From Phytophthora vignae f. sp. vignae (Eukaryota > Oomycota > Peronosporomycetes > Peronosporales > Peronosporaceae), in contig JABJUM010000093.1 of NCBI GenBank assembly GCA_016169955.1, positions 124,001-188,000 of the forward strand: a stretch of 64,000 nucleotides of DNA, written 5' to 3'. The notes beneath the pieces are model-generated. The model worked only from the letters and a program-made list of their open reading frames with translations, had not been told where the DNA came from and ran no database searches. Positions 30,362 through 39,877 of the stretch are shown here, one piece after another (position 1 is the first letter of the stretch; each line of letters begins with the position of its first letter). The position numbers were made by a program, and so were the translations under genes.

Positions 30362-30409
30362 GACCTAGTGAAATCAAGTGCTATACATGTATCCGGAAAA
30401 ATATACTAT

Positions 30410-30500
30410 TGCAAGAGGATAGGTACTCATCTCATCGGTAGATGTGGTAAGCTATCACAATACAGTACATGTAAGCTTACAAAGCTTACATAGGCACTTA
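30410..30500 (+). repeat. Isolated fragment of NLP upstream region
   Basis: The segment aggataggtactcatctcatc to aagcttacataggcactt matches the NLP upstream flank at 31736-31825 and, inverted, 27550-27640. It stands alone with no NLP gene attached and marks a rearrangement breakpoint beside the RXLR fragment. Confidence 0.65.
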
Positions 30501-30822
30501 AAGTGCCTTTCACTTATTCTGCCGTGATAATTCTGGCATAACTCTAATCCTTATTGACCTTAATTATGCCCCGAGTTAGCTAATTCCCATGTTAATTCGG
30601 GGTCTTCCCTCCGTGACCGAATTTGGCGCGGCGATGGTGAGGCCAACTTAACTTAAGTCACTTAGGGTGGGTGGCTTATCTTGCAAAAGTGCAATCGACT
30701 GGGCTCGGACCCACGGGAAAATAGGAAATTGCATTTATCCCAGGAAAAAACCACATGATAAGTGACCGTTTAAATTACTTACAGACGCAGGTTGCGCGAT
30801 TGACGCAGGGTCAACATTCACA
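30501..30822. other. Intergenic, nothing recognised
   Basis: No gene is present. It contains an imperfect hairpin (ccccgagttagctaa with ttaattcgggg, about 30573-30603). Confidence 0.35.
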
Positions 30823-30848
30823 AGGGTGATTCATAACGGCAAGAGGTA

Positions 30849-31127
30849 CACCATTTCAAGGCCAAATTGAGAGAAGTCGTGCTTCAAATTGAGAACCGCC
30901 AAAAGCAAATTGGGAAAACCTCCAATCCTGAATATGCATATCATCTAATCACCTTCAAGACCAAATATATTGTACAGAGCAACTGACTTGCCCACTCTAT
31001 GTCGATCAGAAGATTCCCTCCGGAAAATTTTGGCCGGGACAGTGCCCTTTTTCTTGATCTCTCTTGTTTTGATTTTGGTCGTTTTTGTTTTGATTTTGAC
31101 TTCTCTCAATTTGGCCTTGAAATGGTG
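30849..31127. mobile_element. 279-bp MITE with perfect 30-bp TIRs and TA target
   Basis: The left end 30849-30878 (caccatttcaaggccaaatt and on) is the exact reverse complement of 31098-31127. TA is present on both sides (30847-30848, 31128-31129). The left arm of the inverted duplication has the empty site, gaggtatacgat on the minus strand near 28083, with a single TA. This fits a Tc1/mariner-type non-autonomous element inserted after the duplication. There is no coding capacity. Confidence 0.9.
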
Positions 31128-31199
31128 TATACGATATAACGGGTTTTACAAAACGCGTTGCATCAATAACTGTCTTGTGTAGTCTTCTTATCTAAAGAG

Positions 31200-31545
31200 T
31201 CAATCGGAACGACGTTGTCCGTCACAGAAATCGTCACGCTTATTCACTAAGTACGAATCTCACTAAGTACGAATAGCTGCCGAGCGCAGCGAAGGCGGCT
31301 CCGTCGCCGAAGGCGACCCCCACCATACTGAGGATATTGCGGGGCCGCAGGACCCGCCCCGGCCGCTGTATTACTAACCTAACATTGAGAGTAGTGCAGC
31401 GAGCCGACGAGGCGAGCGGAACGGGTCCACTACTGCCGTAGCGAAGCGTAGGCAGCCTGCCCCAATAGCGGAGCGAGTTTAGTGAGCGCAGCGTCTACCA
31501 ACTTAAATTCCCCGCCGCGTAGCGGCGGCGCTCGGCTAGTCCCAT
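31200..31545. repeat. GC-rich insertion, class unknown
   Basis: A GC-rich block of short self-complementary motifs (gccgagcgcagcgaaggcgg, cgccgcgtagcggcgg) interrupts the right arm of the NLP duplication. A direct repeat, cactaagtacgaat, stands at 31245-31272. The style resembles 1790-2075. Confidence 0.45.
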
Positions 31546-31897
31546 GTGTAATCAAGATTGTAGAAATGGATCACTTGCGCGATCCAGGTTGTCGAGATGC
31601 AAATCTCAACGTAATCTGCGTTGTCGTTACACGTACCGTAATCATTTTATAAATACATGTACTCCGTACAGTACCGGTATATCGTAATAAAATCAAGTGA
31701 TATACAGTAAAAATGCAGAACAACCAAGAGCATTTTGAGGGGATAGGTACTCATCTCATCTCACCGCTAGATGTGGAAAGCTATTCCAATAAGCTTAGAA
31801 AGCTTACATAGCCACTTGAAGTATCAGTATCACGTGTACGGGTAGGCATGTTTACATTGATAAGTAGCACTGCGACGGAATCGGTGATTCGGATCGA

Positions 31898-31915
31898 GCT
31901 CAGTTTCGATTCTCC
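31898..31915 (+). promoter_or_regulatory. Inr/FPR-type core promoter of NLP pseudogene
   Basis: gctcagtttcgattctcc is identical to the promoter block of the intact inverted copy and lies 18 bases before the ATG at 31933. Confidence 0.6.
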
Positions 31916-31932
31916 CGCCTGGCACCCAGACC

Positions 31933-32653
31933 ATGAACCTGCTGCCACTCCTCTCGTCGGCTTTTGCCGCCGCTCTGCTCTGCTCTGTGCGAGCTTTTGA
32001 CATTCAGTACGACAAGGTCCATCCGTTTTGCTGAGCCCAAGCCAGCTACCATATCCGAGAAGGCTGCGATCAAGTTCAAACCGAGTCTCGAGTTTGACGA
32101 CGACACGTGCCGCCCGTACCCTGCTGTCAATGCCGCTGGAGACACCAGCCGAGGGTTGGAATATGGCGACACGGGGGTTGAAAGCTGCCAGGGCTCAAGT
32201 CTGGGCTCGCAAGTGTATGGCCGGGCTGCTTGGCACAACGACCTCTGGGCCATCATGTACGCGTGGTACTTCCCCAAGGACTCTGGTCAGACGGACAGTC
32301 GACACAAGTGGACTGCTGCAGTTGTGTGGCTTGACAACCCTGCTATCGAGAAGCCCAAGATCGTCGCCGTGTCGACCATTGGACTTGGAGGAGTGTACGA
32401 ATTCGCGACGAGTGGCTCCGACACTTTCGAGGATAAACTCAACGGAACGCACCCCATGCTTCTCTTCTGGAGCACCTATACGGCTAGCGGGGTGGAGCTG
32501 TACTCCAACGGCAAAGGGGGTGAATTCCAGGACCTCATCATGTGGGAGCAGATGACTGAGGAGGCGCGTGAAGGCCTCAGTGAAGCGGAGTTTGCAGCCC
32601 CTATCATCGACGAAGCCTTCAAACCGAACCTCAACTCGGCCAGTCCGTTCTGA
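31933..32653 (+). pseudogene. NLP-family pseudogene, single frameshift
   Basis: This is the inverted-repeat partner of 26693-27436. The ATG at 31933 and signal peptide are intact. A T-run at 32026-32029 is one base longer than in the intact copy, so the frame ends in TGA at 32032-32034 after 33 codons. The rest of the gene is open in the next frame to the stop at 32653 and retains the same variant heptapeptide (SRHKWT core). It also lacks the Cys-pair insertion of the intact copy (GSDTFEDKL here). Apart from the one-base insertion it looks fresh, so inactivation is recent or the base is a sequencing error in a homopolymer. Confidence 0.88.
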
Positions 32654-32856
32654 CAAGACAGAAGCGTGATGCAACGATCTCTTTATGGAAAAGCAAAGAC
32701 TGAAAAAACGGGTTCAGAATTTGCAGTAACTGCAAATTCATGATCACAGAGTTGGAATCACTTTTTCTCGTTTTTCCTTTGGGTACTTTAGGTTGGGTTG
32801 GAATACTAGTATTACTACTACCACTAATAATAATGTTACACTACAAATATTACTAC

Positions 32857-32857
<1 letters not shown>

Positions 32858-32929
<72 letters not shown>
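32858..32929. repeat. Trinucleotide microsatellite (AGT)24
   Basis: 72 uninterrupted bases of AGT units. The matching place in the left arm (about 26457-26530) has only degenerate tac/tat triplets, so the expansion followed the duplication. Confidence 0.95.
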
Positions 32930-33030
32930 TCAAAATGAAACCAAATGGCTACTTCGTCTGCTAATTCGGGCAAGGCAAGCAGCACGGCAAGAAGAAAACG
33001 GCAGGTTAATTTATAGGGTATTCGCAAAAC

Positions 33031-33286
33031 AATTTTTATAACGTTAGTAAGCAATTGCAATCGGCAGAAGGTACTTAAGTAAATTGTTTTGATAAAGGCA
33101 CACCAGGGCGGTTGAATGAAGAAATATTATTGTGAATTTCGGCCAAATTTGGACTTCTGGGGCGGTTCTTGCAATCGCCTCCCAATATTTCAAGAATAGG
33201 ATGTATCTTCGTGTGAAGGATTCGATGTATTGAGCGCCACATCAAAGCAAAGGCTAGTTGGTGGGAAGACCTCCGTGATACTCTCT
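33031..33286. other. 3' flank of ABC copy 1
   Basis: It contains the repeat also seen at 2860-2910 (around gaatttcggccaaatttgg). This flank differs from the 3' flank of ABC copies 2-4. Confidence 0.5.
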
Positions 33287-36200
33287 CTACCTCTTGAGGT
33301 GACTCACGTACTTGAAAGTGAGGTATATGGCCACCTGCAGCACAACCCAGATCACCATCAGGCCGACCATGAAGTTGTACTTGCTGTTTGGGCGGAAGTC
33401 ATACGACTTCTCGATGTAGTGCGCCACTGTCATGTTGCTCGTGATGTTGCCCGACGTGACCGTGATAATGTCCTGGTTGTCGCCAAACTGCACGCCCATC
33501 AAAGCTGCCAGAGAATAACTTGACGGCATGAGGTACTGAAACCACTTGTAGCCATGCTTCATCGCCGTGCGAGGCAACAGGTAGCCCGAGAACAGGTTGA
33601 ACAGGCACGACAGCGCACCCACAGCCACATTCGCCACCTTCTCGTTCGGCATCAGAGCCGACATCCACTGACCCACGAACGTACACGCCGATGTGTACAG
33701 GTAGAAGATGAACATGAAGAAGATGAAGTCGCCGCCGTTGCTGCTCCAGCCCACCAGCCAGTACTCGATCGTCACGAACAGGATGATCACCACCACCAGG
33801 TACGGGATCTCGGCAAAGAAGAGCGACAGACTGTAGGGCAGCGGGCCGTAGTAGTTCGACATGCGCTCGCGGTAGAACACGGCGCGCTCGGCGCACGTCA
33901 CCTCCAGCACCGTCATCAGGTTGATGACACCGATAAAGTCCATGCTGTTGTAGATGAGACCGATGTGCGAGTTGATGCGCTTGACGCTGTCCGCCGACAA
34001 CTGGTAGAATGTCGTGCCGAAAATGACGGCGAAGATCGGAAACAGGAACATGCGCATGAAGTTGTACGACGGGTTGCGCCAGTACGTGAGCTGCTGCTTC
34101 TTCGTCAACGCACACAACTGGTTCCAGAATCCAGTGGCAATCGGCTTGTAGTTAAGAGTCGAGTGGCATGTGAACTCATCCGACACCTCAGCCAGCTTCA
34201 GCGTACGCTCGCGGTTCGACTTGTACAGCTCGCTGTTCTTGTACTCGACCGAGTAGTCCTTCACATCGCGGCCGATACCAGCACCGATCACCTCCAGCAT
34301 GTACGTGGCCGGGTTGTACTGCGGACGGATCTCCATCGTGCCGGGGATCGACGCGAAGTACTCGAGCATCTTCACAGAGTCAACACCAAGATCACCGAAG
34401 TAAGCCGTGTAGCCACCGCGCTGCAGCAGAAGCAGGCCGTCAAACAGCTCGAAGATCGAAATGCTGGGCTGGTGGATCGTGCACAGCACTGTGCGGCCCG
34501 TGCGAGCAATCGACTGCACGCCGCGCATAACAATCAGGGCCGAACGCGCGTCCAGGCCACTCGTAGGCTCATCCAGGAACAGGATGCTCGGGTTAGCGAC
34601 CACCTCCACACCGATCGTCACGCGCTTCTTCTGCTCCACCGACAGGCTGCCGACCATGGCGCCAGAAATCGACGTCAGCTCAAGCAGGTCCAGCGTCTCG
34701 TTCACCAGGTTCATGCGCTCCTCCTCCGAGAACGTCGGCGGAAGACGAAGGTTGGCCGAGAACACAAGCGCCTCGTAGATGGAAGCAGCCTCGGAGTGGA
34801 TGTCCATCTGCTCACAGTACGCCGTGATGCGGCTGAAGTTGGACGGGTCCTTCGGCTCACCGTTCACGATGATGTCACCAACAATGCGTCCGCCAGTCTT
34901 ACGGCCGGCAATCACGTCCATGAGCGTCGTCTTACCGGCACCAGTCGCACCCATGAGCGCCACCATGCGGCCAGGCTCAAAGTGAGCGGTGATGCCGTTC
35001 AGAAGCTGCTTCTCCTCGCCGGACGGCAGCGTCACGAAGTAGTTCAAATCCTTGATGCACAGGTTCGACGGCGTGAACGGGAGGCCCGAGCTGTTGCCAG
35101 ACTTGGCACCATCGACAGCACCAGGGGTGGTCACCTCGACGTAGACGTTGTCCTCGTCGTCAGCCTTGTCGGTCATAGCCTTCACACTAACACCCTTGTA
35201 CTTCTCGTAGCGGATGAAGTGCAGCGCCAAACCGTTCAGCGTCGTGAAGAAGAAGTAGTAGGCCAGCAGCACGATGACACCGAACCAAATGTACTCGGTG
35301 CCCTGCGAGATCGAGAAGCTGTCGAGCAGCGTCCTGCTCTCAACGGGCGTGTAGCGGTCGCTCGAGAACTCCGACAGCATGTTGCTGCGCAGCGCCCACG
35401 AGATCGGAGAGAACCAGTACATCCAGATCCAGTAGTCCGGGATCAGGTCGGCCAGGATAATGTTACCCGAGAACAACAGGAAGAAGCTCACGGAGATCGA
35501 AGCCAGGGCCTGGCCAACCGTGATACTGGGCGACAGCGCACTCAGCATCGTCATGTACGCGCTGATGGCGTGCTGGAAGCACACGAGCACCAGGAAGAAC
35601 ACGATGTACTTCTCGAACGTGCGCGTCAGTCCGCTCATGAAGTAGAAGAACGTGCCGAGGATGAACGAGACGATGAGGTTGACTGGAATCTGCACCACAC
35701 TCTCCGCTATGGCGTTCGAGGTCGTGCGGAAAAAGTTGCGCGCGCGCTGCTTGTAGAAAACCTTGCGCAGCTGGAACGAAATCGTGATCTGCTGCCACGC
35801 CTGACGCTGGAACAGCGCGATGCTGAAGAAGATCATGCGCAGGTAGTACGTCGAGCTCACGTTGAAGTAGATCATGCCCATGACAAGGCCGACAACGAGC
35901 GCCTCGATCAGCTTGCCCCACAGTAGCGGGGGGTCACGCAGCTAGATGAGCTTCTGCCGGTTCAGCAGCAGCAACGTGCTCGGGGCGAAGGCCAGGCCGA
36001 ACTCGGATTTCTGCTTGGAGCGCAACAGATTGCCCACGCTCTTGGCCTTCTGGAAGTCCTCCGCGTTCTCAAACTGGTGCTCGTTAAAGCCCTTCTTGAT
36101 GGCCTCGTGGATTTCCTTGTAGATGCCGGAGCGACAGAAGGCACTATTGAATTCCTCGGAAGTGACGGGGAGATTTCGGAGCTCTACGCTGCCGTTGGCA

Positions 36201-37348
36201 TATCGATGGCCGCGGCCGGATGACACTTCGATGAGGAAGTCAGCCGGATCCACACGCGGCGGACAGCTGAAGCCCAACTGCTCAAAGTAGTCCAGGATCT
36301 CAGTTCGAGGGCCATGGTACACCATGTGGCCCTCGTTGACCATCAAGATGTCATCAAACTGCTCCACCACCTCGGGCGTCGGCTGCAGCAGCGCGACGAT
36401 CACCGACCCGCCCAGCGTCTTGCACCACGTACGAAGAGCTTTGATGATGTCGAACGTGGCGGCACTGTCGAGACCCGTGGAGATCTCGTAACACAGGAAC
36501 AAGCTCTGGCCACCGACCAGAACCTCACCGACAGTGACACGCTTGCGCTCACCACCGCTGACACCACGCAGCAGAGCGTCACCGACGACGGTGTCGGCGC
36601 AGTTCTCGAGACCCAGAATCTGCAGAAGCAGCTCCGTGCGGAGAGCGGCGATCTCGCGCATCTCCTCGGGCTGGTCCTCAGGCCGGCCATTGACGCACAT
36701 GTCGGCGAACTTGAACGTCTCCCTCACCGTCAGCGTCGGGATGTGGTTGTCCATCTGGTCAACCAGACCCACGAGCTTGATGAGGTCGATCTCATCGCCA
36801 CGAAGACCCGAGTACAGGATCTCGCCGCCGATCTCCGTCTGCTTGTTGTCCTGCAGCTTGCCGGCCAGGGCCTTCAGGAACGTCGACTTGCCGGCGCCGG
36901 GGTTGGCCAGGATCAGCGTCATCGAGCCCGGCTTGATGATGCCGCTCATCGGGTGCAGCGCGTGCTTGGTCGTCATTGGCACCTTCTGCCACGGCGTGAA
37001 GATGGAGGCCAGGTGCGAGCCGACAGTGCCGATCGCGCCCACCTCAGCCGGGACCTGCACCGAGAAGGACAGGTTCTCGAAGCGCACCTCAGGCGTGGGC
37101 AGCTGCAGGTTGATCTTGCGGGACAGGTGATTGTACTTCTTGTAGAAGCGTTCGAGGCCGCCGTTGAGCATCGTCTCGAGATTGTCGGCGCGGAGGGTGC
37201 TGTAGCGACTGGCCATGGTGTCGCTGTGGTGGTACGGGTCCTGCAAGCTGCGGAAGTTGAGCGAGCGGTACACGCCCGGCACTTCTTCGGTGGCACGTCC
37301 GTCAGCTTCAGGACGTAAAAGTCCAATCTTGTCTTCATTCTTCGTCAT
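33287..37348 (-). pseudogene. PDR-type ABC transporter copy 1, in-frame stop
   Basis: A full-length frame of 1,354 codons from the ATG at 37348 (MTKNEDKIGLL) to the stop at 33287, interrupted only by TAG at 35942-35944 (codon 469), where the intact copy has a Trp codon. Layout: NBD1 with Walker A ANPGAGKST and signature VSGGERKRV, first transmembrane domain, NBD2 with GATGAGKTT and LFLDEPTSGLDA, second transmembrane domain. A second defect is Walker B of NBD1, which reads LFLCYEIS: the catalytic-site Asp is Tyr (codon at 36488-36490). The 3' end (33287 to about 33635) differs from all other copies (LLPRTAMKHGYKWF). PDR pumps export lipophilic compounds across the plasma membrane. Unless the stop is read through, this gives at most a 468-residue NBD1 fragment. 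Confidence 0.9.
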
Positions 37349-37516
37349 GTCACTTGAGAGGGTTGCCTTCAGGTGTCTTGCTGGGGGGCGAGGTAAGTTG
37401 GAAAATGAGATCGTCTTCATGCGGTGTGGAGCTTATGGTCGTTAAAGGTGCGCATCGTGGTGTGTATACACTGTACAGGCTCGGAAGACAGGCGTGGGCT
37501 TGAGTGCATACACCCT
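37349..37516 (-). promoter_or_regulatory. Short promoter region of ABC copies 1-3
   Basis: Only about 168 bp separate the start codon from the end of the palindromic element, so upstream control sequences of this gene type must be within it or were displaced by the element. Repeated at 43940-44107 and 50531-50698. Confidence 0.35.
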
Positions 37517-39578
37517 GGGTGGTCCAAAAGCTCAAATGCTCACGCACTGGCCACTCGTAGTTGAGCTCTCCCTTTCGTGCAAGCGAGAAAGGGAATACGT
37601 GCAGACGCCTCCGGGCTCACACACGCGAGTGCCCGCCCGCATGTGTTGCGACCTGCTGCCTTCCTGAATATTGACTTGAAGAACGAAAGTTTGGGTTTTT
37701 CGGCGGTTCACACACGAGTGATGAACTTCCGGCGTAATACACTTTGTACGTGGTGCACGAAATCCGACAGAACATTCAGATATCTTCAGTATTTCAAGAG
37801 ATGGACATCAGTGGTGCCTTGACCGCGTCCCACGACTTGATATTGCTACTCGCGTCGCGGAGATGGGTGTCCCGGTGCGCGGTAAGGCCGAGTCATTCGC
37901 CCCACCGCCGCCAGCATCCGCTATAGCAATACAGCACATATGACGATAGACGCTATCAACCCTGTGTAAGCTGGGCCGCCGAATGACGCGATACGACGCG
38001 ATACGACGTTCACGGAGTTCAGCGCTAGAGTTCTTTGGAAAGCGCGGCTGCAGGATGAGTGCGAGATTTGTGCGCTGAAACACCTCCTGAGTGCCCTTGA
38101 AGGCGACGCGATTGGGGCCAGCGAGGGGCTAGAGGCGTGGGCCCGCACCGATGCTCGTTCAGATAACACGTTGATCCAGGCGTTCTGTATCCAGCCACCA
38201 CGCAGACGTCCAGGTCTGGTCGGCAGAACGCTGGCCCGAAATGAGCTCGTGAGGAAGAGCCCAAAGCAATATCTTTTTGGCTGCTGTTTTGGGCTACGTT
38301 GAAGTGCGAGCCAGTTTTGGGCTGGCACCATTTTCAAGTTTGGGTTGATGTTGTTTAAGTATAATAAATGATAGTACATGTAATCCAATCGCAGATGCTA
38401 TACTTGGGTACTACCGGTAAGCAGCTGAATTTTGATTGTTATGTCATAGTGCCCGAACTAACACAGGAGATATACAGTGATCGTCCGTTGCGGTTGGGCT
38501 TGGTCTTTGGCGACGCTGATTTACTCACGTAAAGTGCAGAGTTGATACAGGCGGAATGTTGCATCCGACACGTCGCGTCGCCGATACCACAATAAACATT
38601 AGTAGCGCTTCGATTGCTAAATCGCTGTATTGCTCAGTTTATATCAAGTCTTACTCATACTTGGGTACTAATAGTTGTGTTTGGAGTTATTACTTGGGTG
38701 CTAAATAGTTGTGTTTGGAGTTATCATTTATTATACTTAAACAACATCAACCCAAACTTGAAAATGGTGCCAGCCCAAAACTGGCTCGCACTTCAACGTA
38801 GCCCAAAACAGCAGCCAAAAAGATATTGCTTTGGGCTCTTCCTCACGAGCTCATTTCGGGCCAGCGTTCTGCCGACCAGACCTGGACGTCTGCGTGGTGG
38901 CTGGATACAGAACGCCTGGATCAACGTGTTATCTGAACGAGCATCGGTGCGGGCCCACGCCTCTAGCCCCTCGCTGGCCCCAATCGCGTCGCCTTCAAGG
39001 GCACTCAGGAGGTGTTTCAGCGCACAAATCTCGCACTCATCCTGCAGCCGCGCTTTCCAAAGAACTCTAGCGCTGAACTCCGTGAACGTCGTATCGCGTC
39101 GTATCGCGTCATTCGGCGGCCCAGCTTACACAGGGTTGATAGCGTCTATCGTCATATGTGCTGTATTGCTATAGCGGATGCTGGCGGCGGTGGGGCGAAT
39201 GACTCGGCCTTACCGCGCACCGGGACACCCATCTCCGCGACGCGAGTAGCAATATCAAGTCGTGGGACGCGGTCAAGGCACCACTGATGTCCATCTCTTG
39301 AAATACTGAAGATATCTGAATGTTCTGTCGGATTTCGTGCACCACGTACAAAGTGTATTACGCCGGAAGTTCATCACTCGTGTGTGAACCGCCGAAAAAC
39401 CCAAACTTTCGTTCTTCAAGTCAATATTCAGGAAGGCAGCAGGTCGCAACACATGCGGGCGGGCACTCGCGTGTGTGAGCCCGGAGGCGTCTGCACGTAT
39501 TCCCTTTCTCGCTTGCACGAAAGGGAGAGCTCAACTACGAGTGGCCAGTGCGTGAGCATTTGAGCTTTTGGATCACCC
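37517..39578. mobile_element. Palindromic (fold-back) element, copy 1
   Basis: Arms of 857 bp (37517-38373 and 38722-39578) pair without any length difference, around a 348-bp centre. Weaker pairing extends outwards (tgagtgcata against its complement, with a 1-base offset). The centre has a direct repeat of acttgggt-ctaa-agttgtgtttggag (about 38660-38722). Arms are related to the single copy at 24612-26262. There is no transposase frame, so it is a fold-back or long-TIR non-autonomous element, or an inverted duplication of one. Confidence 0.8.
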
Positions 39579-39877
39579 GGGGGTATATGCACTCACGCCC
39601 CCGCCTGTCTTCCAGGACTGCGCAGAAGACTAATTAGGTAGTAGTACGGATGTACGGTAGTGGACAATGAGCGAGAAGTGCCTGAAGCACAAGCTGGTGA
39701 TTCTCGTCACGAAACGCGGGTGTGCGACGAAACAGAGACCAAAAACACTGAATGAAGGTGTAAATGAAACAAGTCTACTTCAAAAGCATATGCACGGCAG
39801 CTATCTCTTCGCTGCTAAATCAATCTTACGCTGAGTCACTACATGAGCTCGGCAACGTTTGTCTTCAACGTCGCCGC

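Larger units (their letters stand above)
30823..33030. repeat. Right arm of inverted duplication around NLP genes
   Basis: This arm is the inverted counterpart of 26393-28107. It carries three additions absent from the left arm: a TA-flanked MITE (30849-31127), a GC-rich block (31200-31545), and an AGT microsatellite (32858-32929). Confidence 0.85.

Noticed and set aside
32836..33060. Leucine- or valine-rich membrane protein
   Set aside because: The hydrophobic run is the translation of the AGT microsatellite.
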